The notes beneath the pieces were generated by a model. That model saw nothing but the letters and a program-made list of their open reading frames with translations, ran no database searches and was not told where the DNA came from. From Clostridiales bacterium (GTDB lineage Bacteria; Bacillota_A; Clostridia; Oscillospirales; Oscillospiraceae), in NCBI GenBank assembly GCA_022777455.1, contig JALFGI010000191.1, positions 1 to 15,344 of the forward strand: 15,344 nucleotides of DNA, in the 5' to 3' direction. The position numbers and the translations under genes are program-made. Below, in pieces: positions 6,800 through 14,533 of this stretch. The stretch's first letter is position 1. Every line of letters starts with the position of its first letter.

Positions 6800-7466
6800 A
6801 TGCTTCGGGGTCGGTGACCCGGTCGAAGAAGGCGGTGACCCGGAGGGCGCCGCCGGGGGTGCAGGTGTAGAGCACCAGGTCGTTGCCGCTGTACTGGACG
6901 GCATCGATGTTGGTGGGGTCCAGTTTTTCCAGGCGGACCAGGGTGTAGCGGTTGACGATGCCCGCCATATCCGTGAAGGTGATCTGGGCGCCGATTTCCA
7001 GATTTTTCAGCGTGCCGAAGTGGCTCTCGTAGTTGTGGGCGGCGATGACCAGGTCATCCGTCCGGGAGGAGCCAAACTGGCGGCAGGGGGCGGTCTGGAG
7101 GCGCTCGTAGGTCCAGTCGGCGATCACCGGCAGCTCCAGTTCCAGATCCGGAATGGTGAGGTAGCCGATGTAATCAACGCCGTTCATCCACACCCGGGGC
7201 ATTTCCGGGTCCAGGGGCTCGGTGGGCCCTGTGGTGGTGGGCTGGGTTTCCTCTTCGGCGGTGGTTTCCGCGTCAGGGGCAGCCAACTCAGCGGGATGGG
7301 TTTCTTCCCGGGTGCTTTCCATGACAGAGCGCAGCTGCGTCAACAGGAGCTCGGCCTCCTGTCCGGCGCGGGTGTCCTCCTGCTTGTTGTGCAGGAAAAG
7401 GAGCAGTGCCGATGCAATCAGCACTGCTCCCAAAGCTACAAAGATTGCGCCTAATTTTTTAGGCAT
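6798..7466 (-). CDS. Sortase (cysteine transpeptidase) of the surface operon
   Basis: This 222-residue membrane-anchored enzyme probably joins the LIQTG protein encoded just upstream to the cell wall or to another subunit. An N-terminal transmembrane helix (~5-25) is followed by an acidic Thr/Pro/Glu-rich linker (~48-90) and a sortase domain from ~98 (YIGYLTIPDLELELPVI). The catalytic set is visible: H144 in IAAHNYESHFGTL, C202 in LYTCTPGG, and R209 (ALRVTAFFDRV) as the likely active-site Arg. The class cannot be fixed by eye. The short TCTPGGALRV segment between Cys and Arg suggests a clostridial subfamily outside housekeeping class A. The ATG overlaps the stop of the upstream gene by 8 nt with only a weak purine-rich ribosome binding site, suggesting translational coupling. 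It is the last gene of the operon. Confidence 0.9.
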   Translation of the reverse strand: MPKKLGAIFVALGAVLIASALLLFLHNKQEDTRAGQEAELLLTQLRSVMESTREETHPAELAAPDAETTAEEETQPTTTGPTEPLDPEMPRVWMNGVDYIGYLTIPDLELELPVIADWTYERLQTAPCRQFGSSRTDDLVIAAHNYESHFGTLKNLEIGAQITFTDMAGIVNRYTLVRLEKLDPTNIDAVQYSGNDLVLYTCTPGGALRVTAFFDRVTDPEA

Positions 7467-8742
7467 TCTTGTTCTTTCTCTTGCGGAGCATCATGTAGAC
7501 GCCGAAGAGAACGAGCAGAGCACCCAGGCTGCCGAGCACCGGGATGGGCCAATTCAGCTGACCGGTCTGGATCAGCGTGACCATGTTGGTAATGGTGACA
7601 ACGCCGTTGGACTTGACGTAGTAGGGCTTGTAGCCAAGGGGGACACTCTCCTGCACGCTCCAGCTGCCGGTACCGTCCAGATTCGTCCAGGTGTAGGTCC
7701 AGTTGTTGGCGCCGCTGAGGATGACCTTGTCCACTGCCTCGGTGCCGTTGTACAGGGTGACAACAATGGAACCGGGGCGGTTGCCCTGCTTGTTGTTCAT
7801 GTCGGACCAGACCTTTTTCACGGTGAGGTCAATGGGAGGAATTTCAGGCTCGGGCTCGTAGTCGTTGGAGTTGGTGATGAAGAAGGTGTTGCCCTCAGCC
7901 TTGTAGCCGACCCGGTAGCCCTCGGGCACTTCCTCTTCCACCGTCCAGGTGTAGCCCTCGTAGTCCTCGTTCAGGTCGTCCAGCAGGTCCCAGGTGTGGG
8001 TCCACTGTTTTTCCTCAGTGAGCTCCACGGAATCCACCTTTACGCCATTGCGCATCAGGTTGACGGTGACGGACTCAGGGCGGCTGGGATCGCCGTTGTC
8101 GTCCCACACCTTCTGGACGGTGAGCTGGCGATACTGGTACGCTTCCGCCAGGAAGACCCAGTCCACCTCACCCACCCGGTGGGCGTACTCATTGCCCAGG
8201 TCGATGGGGACTTCCAGCTCCACGGTGAGCTTCATGCTCTCGCCCTTGCTCAGCTGGCCCAGCAGCACATTGTTCGCCAGGCTGCCAGCCACATCGGGGG
8301 TTCCCTGGAAGATCACGGTTTCCCCGTTCTTGACGGTCATGGTGAGCTGCTGCAGGAACTCCTGCATGGAGGCCACGGTTTCGTCCCGCTCCCCTGCCAC
8401 ATTCTGCTGGTCGTTGCCGTCGGTATTCTCGAAGGATTCGGAATAGGTGAGAGGATTTTCGTCCTCGTCGTGAGGCAGGGCCTTGAGGTACACCTTGATG
8501 TAGTCGCAGCCGTTGGCGGCGTTGCGGATGGTGATATCCTGGGTGAGGGTGTCACCGGGCATCACGTTCTTGAAGTGATCGAACAGGTCGGTGTCCGTGT
8601 AGCCGCTGCCGGAGGCGATGGCATAGCCAGCCTTACCGTTGAAGGTAACGGTGGCACCCGCGGCCTGGGCGGTGGCGCTGAAGCTCAGCACCATCGCCAT
8701 CACCAGCAGGAGGGAGAAAACTGTTTTCAAAGTACGTTTCAT
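7459..8742 (-). CDS. Wall-anchored Cna_B protein with TasA-like N-terminal domain and LIQTG sorting signal
   Basis: This 427-residue protein has a conventional signal peptide (1-27, ending ATAQA), an N-terminal beta domain (~30-204), two Cna_B-type domains (~206-292 and ~306-388), and a sorting signal: L390-I-Q-T-G394, then QLNWPIPVL, a membrane helix (~397-418) and the basic tail RKRKNK. Each Cna_B domain shows the residues expected for a Lys-Asn isopeptide bond with a catalytic Glu: K211/E270/N291 and K310/E365/N386 (inferred from motif position). The N-terminal domain has NVMPGDTLTQDITIRN...YIKVYL and ends FLAEAYQY, matching the pattern in the operon's SipW-type proteins. ATG 8742 is chosen because GAGGAGGT (8758-8751) lies 8 nt upstream. 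The ATG at 8760 would include that site. The cognate sortase gene overlaps its 3' end. Confidence 0.88.
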   Translation of the reverse strand: MKRTLKTVFSLLLVMAMVLSFSATAQAAGATVTFNGKAGYAIASGSGYTDTDLFDHFKNVMPGDTLTQDITIRNAANGCDYIKVYLKALPHDEDENPLTYSESFENTDGNDQQNVAGERDETVASMQEFLQQLTMTVKNGETVIFQGTPDVAGSLANNVLLGQLSKGESMKLTVELEVPIDLGNEYAHRVGEVDWVFLAEAYQYRQLTVQKVWDDNGDPSRPESVTVNLMRNGVKVDSVELTEEKQWTHTWDLLDDLNEDYEGYTWTVEEEVPEGYRVGYKAEGNTFFITNSNDYEPEPEIPPIDLTVKKVWSDMNNKQGNRPGSIVVTLYNGTEAVDKVILSGANNWTYTWTNLDGTGSWSVQESVPLGYKPYYVKSNGVVTITNMVTLIQTGQLNWPIPVLGSLGALLVLFGVYMMLRKRKNKNA

Positions 8743-8759
8743 GTTCCTGCACCTCCTCA

Positions 8760-9329
8760 TTACGTCCAGTTGCCGTTATTGTAGGTCCGGCCCCAAGCGT
8801 AAGTCTCAGGCTTCTGATTATTGTAACCGCCAAGCACCTGAATGGATTCCGCCAGGATGTTGACTTCGCCGTCGGCAAAATTCACATTGCCGCTGAACAG
8901 TGCCGGGGTGCTACTTTGGGCACGAACGATTCCCTTGTAATAGTAATAGCCATCGTTCATCAGTTGCCAATTCGTGGTATCGACGTTATACGTGGGAACA
9001 TTACCGGCGATGACATTTCCAGCCTCGTCCACTGCGTTGGCGACGATGGCAACGCGGATGTAGGCATCCGTGTTGCCGGTATTCGTTACCGTCACAGCAG
9101 ATTTGGTCGTGCCTTTGACTGTTTCATTGATGATGATGGGCACGGAAGCGGGAACCATGGTGTTCTGAACGGCTCCGGTGTTCGTGATGAGCCAGGCAAC
9201 GGTTCCGCCCGCCGCCATGCCTACGATCAAGACCAGGGAAGCCAGAAGAATCAATGCCCTATTGTTTAGCTTTCTGCGGCGCTTTCTGCGCTGCTGATGC
9301 TGCTGCTGATTGTATTTGCCTTGATACAT
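8760..9329 (-). CDS. SipW-type signal peptide protein 3 (TasA/camelysin-like), basic N-terminus
   Basis: This 189-residue secreted protein has an unusually long, basic and Gln-rich N-terminus (QQQHQQRRKRRRK, 8-20), then a hydrophobic segment (~25-40) and the SipW-type cleavage region GGTVAWLITNTGAVQNT (41-57). The mature part is a predicted beta-sandwich: KGTTKSAVTVTNTGNTDAYIRV (72-93), NDGYYYYKG (125-133), TPALFSGNVNF (141-151) and a final strand VNILAESIQVL (156-166). It ends in a short polar tail after ETYAWG. It resembles SipW-type protein 2 of the same operon, which shares the DG-YYY-TPALF-V-F pattern, so they are probably paralogues. It lies 18 nt after the adhesin stop and 17 nt before the Cna_B gene. 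A pilin-like fibre subunit or adaptor is inferred. Confidence 0.82.
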   Translation of the reverse strand: MYQGKYNQQQHQQRRKRRRKLNNRALILLASLVLIVGMAAGGTVAWLITNTGAVQNTMVPASVPIIINETVKGTTKSAVTVTNTGNTDAYIRVAIVANAVDEAGNVIAGNVPTYNVDTTNWQLMNDGYYYYKGIVRAQSSTPALFSGNVNFADGEVNILAESIQVLGGYNNQKPETYAWGRTYNNGNWT

Positions 9330-9347
9330 TTTTCACTTCCCCCTTCC

Positions 9348-12300
9348 TTATTCAGCCGTGTTGCTAAGCACCGAATTGTTCCGTGCATAAGCGCTGCCGT
9401 CAAGCAGGTATTTGTTCTTCACAGAATTTGTGATTGTGACTGCGTTTTTCGTCGAATCTGCACCAAGAGTAATCTCCCCGGGGGCAGCGGCATACCTCCA
9501 GGCCCAGTCGCCGCGCTCGGTGATGGTGTAGGTGGTGCCGACCTTCACTCCCGCAATGGTCACGGAGCCATTGCCCTTCACAGATACCGTAAAGCTGGTT
9601 CCGTCACTTCCCACGACATCGAAGATGAAGCCGTCGTTTGCATCCGCTGCGCCGGACTTCGTAATGGTGAGGGTGGTCAGATCATACTCAAACTTGGCGT
9701 AATAGGTAGCTGCTTCGTAGCCAAGGAGAGTAACATCCGACGGATCATAATCCTTGGTTTTCTGAGGAGTAATCTTTCCGCTTGTCACCCAATCGGCTGC
9801 AACGGGAATCGTGCAGGCTTCATCTTTGTACCAACCGACGAAGCGGTAGTTGGTTTTGGCATCTGCGGTGGAGCCCTGGGCGGTGCCGGAGAGGACCTTC
9901 AGCGTCTCGCTAGTGGGGTTAACACTGCCGCATCCGTCGGGGCCGACGACCACATAGTTGATGGTGGCTTCGTTCTCCGTGTAGTAGAAGGTGATGATGT
10001 TCAGCTTGGCCTCGGACTGGCTTTCCTCGATTCTGATGTTCAGGGTCTGGGATGTGGGATCAACGGCGGTATAGTTCGCAATCTCAATTGCGCTCTCGGA
10101 AACAACTTCGCCATACTTGCCGGTATCGTTCTTGGGATCAGCGAGCTGCTTACCGGTGCCCTGCTCCAGATAGCGAACCTGATAGGGATAGCTGTTCCTG
10201 GTGTAGTACAGCTTCAGCTCCAGACCGTTGGCAGTCAGCACGCCGCTGGTGACGGTGCCCGAAACCGTGGAATCATAAGTGAAGCCGGGGATGGTCATGG
10301 GTTCAGCGGAATAGGGTTGGCCGATATCGCCCACCGCCTGGGAGGAGGCGTATTCCGTCCAGGTAGGTTTGCCATCGGAATCCGTGCCAAGGTTCTCGGT
10401 GTAGTGGGTGATCTTGTAGTAGGCGTGGGTGTTGTCCTGGGTGTAGTAGAAGATGATCACGTTGTGCTCTGTATCAGGGTTACCGTTTTCATCCACACTG
10501 ACCACCAGACGTTTCTGGTAAGCATCGGGCATGTAGTTGTTAACGGGTTTAAAGTTTTCGGTAACAACTGCCTTGTGATTATCCTCCACATACACTGTAG
10601 CGGCCACCTTGTAGTATGTCTTGCCGTCAATCTCAATGGTACCCAAAGTGGTGTCCCAATCGTCTCTCGGATTATCGGTGACATAATGGACGGTGTAGGG
10701 CACGGCTGGTGCCTGCACATACTCAAAGGTAAAGCTATTCTTACTTGCATCTTCAATGTCGATGGTCATGGAGTGGCTCTTGGTGATGGGGAAGTAGCCC
10801 TCCTGATAATCGGCATAGAGGTCCGTGCCGCCCTTGGCATCGAAGGTCTTGGTGCTGCCCGCCAAGGCGGAACCGGTGGTGGAGGCAGCGATCTCGGTGT
10901 CCTCACCCTTAATCTTGTAATAGACGAAATACTGCATCAGGGTATCGGAGCTCCACTTGCCGTAAACCTTCATGTCCTTGGTTACAGGCATGTTGGCAAA
11001 GTCGAAGGCCTTCTCCACACCGTTTTCCATGTAGAACCAGCCAACGAACTTGTAGTTGCCGTTGGTGGGTTTTGCGGGAGTGGGATCAGCCTTGGAACCA
11101 TGGGGAACAGTGATAGCAGGATGGGTCGCCAGCTTTGTTCCAGCCTGCATTGCAGCCTGATCCAGGTAGAATTCCACCTTGTGGGTCTTGGGAACCCACT
11201 TGGCATAGAGGATCACATCGGAGGCAGGCATGGTCATGGTGCTCAGTTCCGCCTTGGAACCCTCATAGCAGTCATCCGTGGTGTACCAGCCATCGAACAC
11301 ATAGGCGTTCTTTTCCAGATTGGCAGGATATTCCGGCACAAAATGGTAGCTGCTCAGCGGCGCTTCATACTGCACGCTACCTCCCTTACCATCCACATAC
11401 GCATTGTAGTTGTAGAATTTCAGGTCGTAGCTGTTGCGGGTGTAGCAGAGGTAGTTGTCTTTTTTCACGCCGTTAGTAGTACCGCCCTGTTCCATTTTAG
11501 AGAAGGCAGGATCCGACCACCATTGAGTGAAACCGGTAATGTTGTGGAACTCTTCTGTATACGTCAGCCGACCGCTTTGCTCAATATCAATCTTTTTGTA
11601 TAACTTGAAGTTCTTTCCGTCGTGCGTATAGTCCCCGCTTTCCCCATTGAGTGTTTCCACATAATACCAAAGCACCGCACCAGAATCAGCGCTTGCCCTT
11701 GTGAACGTAATATTCTCTCCGGGCATGGTATCAATACTACCTAATTGCGTTCCGGGCTTAAAGGAATTACAGTTATTCGGCACATTCCACCAAATAGTGT
11801 CGTTTCCGTCCTTGATGGGGAAGTTTCCGTGAATATCTGCCTGATACTTGGCGGTAATAGTTTTAATCACCTTATAACAGCTATCATCGTGTGTGTGAAA
11901 AAGCCATTTATCGCAGTCAAGTTCTCTGAACTTGAGCGTATACGTATTTCTGGTATAATACACATTTAGCACGGTGGAGCCGTCGCCCTTGACGGTGACA
12001 GTCTCGGCCTTGGCGGCGTTATAGGTAAAATGCTCGTCGTCCCGACCGGTAAAGCTCTGATTCTTGTACTCCTCGCTCTTTTTCTCCGTGCCGGGCGTTA
12101 CATCGGCGGGCTTATACGTTCCGGCCACACTGTAGCCGTCGTCATTGGCGTTCTCGTACCAGAACACGACGGTAAAGCCGGATTCTCCGATTTTCCAGCT
12201 CGCCGTATAGCTGGTGTTATGATCAGGCATGGTGGAAGGAATCGACGGAGTCCAACTCACAAAGGTATAACCGGGCTTGGTGGGGTTATCCACGCTGATG

Positions 12301-13772
12301 GGCGCGCCGTAGCGGGCGTAGATGGGCTCCACGCCGTAGCCGCCGTCCAGGTCGAAGTTCATCAGGTAGTAGTAGCGGTCATAGTAGACCTCCACCACCG
12401 TGGAACCGTCGGCGGCGATTTCGGGCTTTTCATACAGCAGGGCATAGAAGCCTTGATATTCTTTTGCAACCTCAGGCACAGTGTTGTTCGTCAGGTCCTG
12501 CTTGGTTTCACGGAGAACCTCAGTGTATTTATCGTCATTCAGATTCTGCTGATAGTGGATGACGGTGTAATCCACATTGGTGGGCTTATAAACAACGTTA
12601 TAAGTATAATCCTGGTCAATTGCGGTGAAGCTCAGTGCCAGAGAATTCTGCTGGGTCTCCCCCAGGTAGGGCAGGTAACCCTGAACCACGGGGAAGGTGA
12701 CCGTTGCGGAGAAAGAGGAACCGGCGGCCAGGCTCGCAGTATAGGGGTCGGCCACGATTTCATTGTTCTCAAAAACGTAGTTGATCACCACGTTATAGGT
12801 GGAGTTGGTTGCGTCGTTCCGGGGCAGGTCATAGTCGGAGCTGCCGGGGTTCTCACCGGTGGTCTGGTTCTGAGCAGCCTCCAGCTCGGCGGCGGCGGTT
12901 TCCACTGCTGCCTGGGCGGCTTCCAGATTGGCTTCCGCATCGGCCAGGGTGATGGCGGCTTCGGAATAGACCTGCCAGGCGGCATCGGCTTCGGCCTGGG
13001 CAGTGGCATAAGCGGCCTGCAGATCGGGATCGTAGGTCACCACGGTCTCGGCGGGCTTGACAACCACGGGGTTGCCGTTCTCGTCCAGATCCTCAGCGGA
13101 GGTCTCGGCGGGGATTTCCGTGGTGACGGCGGAGGCGTCCATGGCTGCCTTGGCGGCGTCGGCCTTGTTCTGCGCCTCATAATAGGCAGCCTGCTTTGCG
13201 GCGGCATCCTCTTCCGCAACGATGGCGATCTCAGCAGCCGCATTGGCGGCAGCCTCCGCGGCAGTCAGAGCGGCCTGGGCCTGCGCAACGGCCTCGGTAT
13301 TGGCAGAATCGGCGGAGGAGGAGCCGGTGGAAGGATTGGATACCACGACCTGAGGGGCGGCCAGGATCACGGGAGCGGCGGCGGATTCTTCGGAAGGCTT
13401 GATTTTGGCCTCATCGGCGGTGACGGCCACGGGTTCGGACTTCCGCTCTCCGTCGGCTACAACGCGCAGGTAGGCAGTATCCCCCTGGCAGAGGTTGGCG
13501 ATCATGGCATAGGACACATCCAGGGTCTCCCCGGTTTCGCCGGAGATATTCACCCACAGGCTGTCGTTCACCTTGATCTGCCACTGGTACCAGGCGCCGC
13601 CCTCGGCGGTGAGGGTGATGCGCTCATTCCGGGGGAAAGAGACGGCGCTCTGGGCGCTGCCGCTGCAGGTGATCACAGGCAGCTCCGATGCCTGAGCCCG
13701 GAAAGCAAAAGAGGGCACGCAGCTGATCAGCATGACAAGGCACAGCACCGCGGCCAGCAATCTTTTCTTCAT
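9348..13772 (-). CDS. Large secreted adhesin: coiled coil plus InlB-B/MucBP-like repeats
   Basis: This 1474-residue protein has a signal peptide (1-29). An Ig-like beta domain (~33-118) precedes an Ala-rich coiled coil in two blocks (~157-213 and ~248-303), split by a Pro/Asp linker containing DLDENGNP. About a thousand residues of repeats follow (~325-1362), with InlB B-repeat-like units (NFDLDGGYG...GYTFVSW; YVFDGWYTTDDC...VILYAKW; YKFVGWF; YRFVGWYKDEAC...YYAKFEY) and MucBP-like units (VHYVTDN, ITHYTEN, VRYLEQGTG; YYTRN occurs three times). A SpaA/DUF5979-like domain (~1363-1449) follows, then a 25-residue tail beginning NKYLLDGSAYARN. There is no LPxTG motif or C-terminal membrane helix, so how it is held on the cell is open. 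C620/H626/H628/C632 form a possible metal site. AAGGAGTG precedes the ATG. Role inferred: extracellular adhesion or fibre-tip protein. Confidence 0.85.
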   Translation of the reverse strand: MKKRLLAAVLCLVMLISCVPSFAFRAQASELPVITCSGSAQSAVSFPRNERITLTAEGGAWYQWQIKVNDSLWVNISGETGETLDVSYAMIANLCQGDTAYLRVVADGERKSEPVAVTADEAKIKPSEESAAAPVILAAPQVVVSNPSTGSSSADSANTEAVAQAQAALTAAEAAANAAAEIAIVAEEDAAAKQAAYYEAQNKADAAKAAMDASAVTTEIPAETSAEDLDENGNPVVVKPAETVVTYDPDLQAAYATAQAEADAAWQVYSEAAITLADAEANLEAAQAAVETAAAELEAAQNQTTGENPGSSDYDLPRNDATNSTYNVVINYVFENNEIVADPYTASLAAGSSFSATVTFPVVQGYLPYLGETQQNSLALSFTAIDQDYTYNVVYKPTNVDYTVIHYQQNLNDDKYTEVLRETKQDLTNNTVPEVAKEYQGFYALLYEKPEIAADGSTVVEVYYDRYYYLMNFDLDGGYGVEPIYARYGAPISVDNPTKPGYTFVSWTPSIPSTMPDHNTSYTASWKIGESGFTVVFWYENANDDGYSVAGTYKPADVTPGTEKKSEEYKNQSFTGRDDEHFTYNAAKAETVTVKGDGSTVLNVYYTRNTYTLKFRELDCDKWLFHTHDDSCYKVIKTITAKYQADIHGNFPIKDGNDTIWWNVPNNCNSFKPGTQLGSIDTMPGENITFTRASADSGAVLWYYVETLNGESGDYTHDGKNFKLYKKIDIEQSGRLTYTEEFHNITGFTQWWSDPAFSKMEQGGTTNGVKKDNYLCYTRNSYDLKFYNYNAYVDGKGGSVQYEAPLSSYHFVPEYPANLEKNAYVFDGWYTTDDCYEGSKAELSTMTMPASDVILYAKWVPKTHKVEFYLDQAAMQAGTKLATHPAITVPHGSKADPTPAKPTNGNYKFVGWFYMENGVEKAFDFANMPVTKDMKVYGKWSSDTLMQYFVYYKIKGEDTEIAASTTGSALAGSTKTFDAKGGTDLYADYQEGYFPITKSHSMTIDIEDASKNSFTFEYVQAPAVPYTVHYVTDNPRDDWDTTLGTIEIDGKTYYKVAATVYVEDNHKAVVTENFKPVNNYMPDAYQKRLVVSVDENGNPDTEHNVIIFYYTQDNTHAYYKITHYTENLGTDSDGKPTWTEYASSQAVGDIGQPYSAEPMTIPGFTYDSTVSGTVTSGVLTANGLELKLYYTRNSYPYQVRYLEQGTGKQLADPKNDTGKYGEVVSESAIEIANYTAVDPTSQTLNIRIEESQSEAKLNIITFYYTENEATINYVVVGPDGCGSVNPTSETLKVLSGTAQGSTADAKTNYRFVGWYKDEACTIPVAADWVTSGKITPQKTKDYDPSDVTLLGYEAATYYAKFEYDLTTLTITKSGAADANDGFIFDVVGSDGTSFTVSVKGNGSVTIAGVKVGTTYTITERGDWAWRYAAAPGEITLGADSTKNAVTITNSVKNKYLLDGSAYARNNSVLSNTAE

Positions 13773-13790
13773 ATTACTTCACTCCTTCCC

Positions 13791-14369
13791 TTATTCTTCG
13801 GGCCAACCCTTGGCATCCATTGCGGATTCGCCGTTGTTGGCAGCCTGCACGGCCTGGGCGACGACGTCCACGGTAACGGTGCAGTTCTGGTATTCATTGG
13901 TCATGTTGGGGCCGTCGAACGCCACCTCGCTGAACAGCGCGGGGGTGACTTCCCCAACCTTCAGGGGCTCGGCATAGTAGTACCAGCCGTCCGCACCCTT
14001 CTGCCAATCCGCGCCGCACTCAATGACGATGGCCTTGTCCAGATTGGGCAGCTTGTCGGGATTGATCTTATCCCCGTCGGCGTCCAGCACGGTGATGTGG
14101 AATTGGGCCCGGACGAAGGCATCGGCATCCGTGTTCTTCACGGTGACGATTTTGGTAATGCTCTCCCCGGGCATCACCGGCACGGCCTCATCCGTGGGAT
14201 AGGGCGTGGTGCAGTCCTCGTCCGCCCATTCCTCCAGGGTGATGTCCACGCCGCCGGAGGTGATCACGTTGTGAGCCGTGGTCTGGGAGGTGATATAGGC
14301 GATGGTGCCGGCAGAAAGGATCGCGATTCCCATCACCAGCAGCGCCGCGGCAATCAGCTTTTTCTTCAT
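13791..14369 (-). CDS. SipW-type signal peptide protein 2 (TasA/camelysin-like)
   Basis: This 192-residue secreted protein starts MKKKLIAAALL, followed by the SipW-type region AGTIAYITSQTTAHN (20-34) and ITSGGVDITLEEW. The mature domain shows VMPGESITKIVTVKNTDADAFVRAQ (65-89), GADGWYYYAEPLKVGE (125-140), VTPALFSEVAF (141-151) and a last strand VDVVAQAVQAA (167-177), then a short tail ending GWPEE. Three cysteines (C53, C118, C163) could allow one disulfide. ATG 14369 is chosen because GAGGGGG (14386-14380) lies 10 nt upstream and a compact MKKK signal peptide results. The ATG 11 codons earlier has no clear site. It is separated from SipW-type protein 1 by a hairpin-rich 164-nt spacer and sits 18 nt before the adhesin, so it is probably co-translated with that gene. 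Confidence 0.85.
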   Translation of the reverse strand: MKKKLIAAALLVMGIAILSAGTIAYITSQTTAHNVITSGGVDITLEEWADEDCTTPYPTDEAVPVMPGESITKIVTVKNTDADAFVRAQFHITVLDADGDKINPDKLPNLDKAIVIECGADWQKGADGWYYYAEPLKVGEVTPALFSEVAFDGPNMTNEYQNCTVTVDVVAQAVQAANNGESAMDAKGWPEE

Positions 14370-14427
14370 AAGACTTATTCCCCCTCGGAAAAAATTTATC
14401 AAACGCGCGCAAAAATTTTGTTACGGT

Positions 14428-14511
14428 CTGGCACCTGCCAGCCATATGGGAAAATCCGGAGGGCTCCTCCGGGTTCTCCCATACGGCCTCTCCCCCGAAG
14501 GGGAGAGGGCC
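14428..14511 (-). repeat. Hairpin cluster between SipW-type genes 1 and 2
   Basis: Three stems lie in the 164-nt spacer. CTGGCA/TGCCAG is at 14428-14441. A two-part stem follows, with TATGGGA (14445-14451) pairing with TCCCATA (14477-14483) and an inner CCGGAGG/CCTCCGG (14456-14472). The third is a 9-bp stem, CCTCTCCCC/GGGGAGAGG (14487-14508). On the transcribed reverse strand the loop of this third stem is UUCG closed by a C-G pair, an exceptionally stable tetraloop. No U-run follows directly, so it is not a classical terminator. It may be an interspersed repeat that insulates or stabilises the upstream message. No convincing promoter is seen in the spacer. Confidence 0.65.
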
Positions 14512-14533
14512 ATGGTTAGGTTAGGGTTAAAGC

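Noticed and set aside
9297..11603. 768-codon forward open frame opposite the adhesin repeats
   Set aside because: It is antisense to the InlB/MucBP-like repeat region. No ribosome binding site or family resemblance is seen, so it is a compositional artefact.
12815..12835. LPRND in the adhesin as a sortase motif
   Set aside because: It does not fit LPxTG, lies internally near residue 316, and is not followed by a membrane helix and basic tail.
12030..14519. 829-codon forward open frame opposite the adhesin and SipW-type protein 2
   Set aside because: It runs across two reverse-strand genes with good signals. Its Gly/Val/Ile/His-rich product mirrors Ala/Thr/Asn codons of the adhesin, and there is no plausible start or domain.
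14514..14530. Telomere-like ttaggttagggtta string
   Set aside because: It is only about two imperfect units in a spacer next to a stop codon and a hairpin. There is no tandem array and no context for a telomere or origin.
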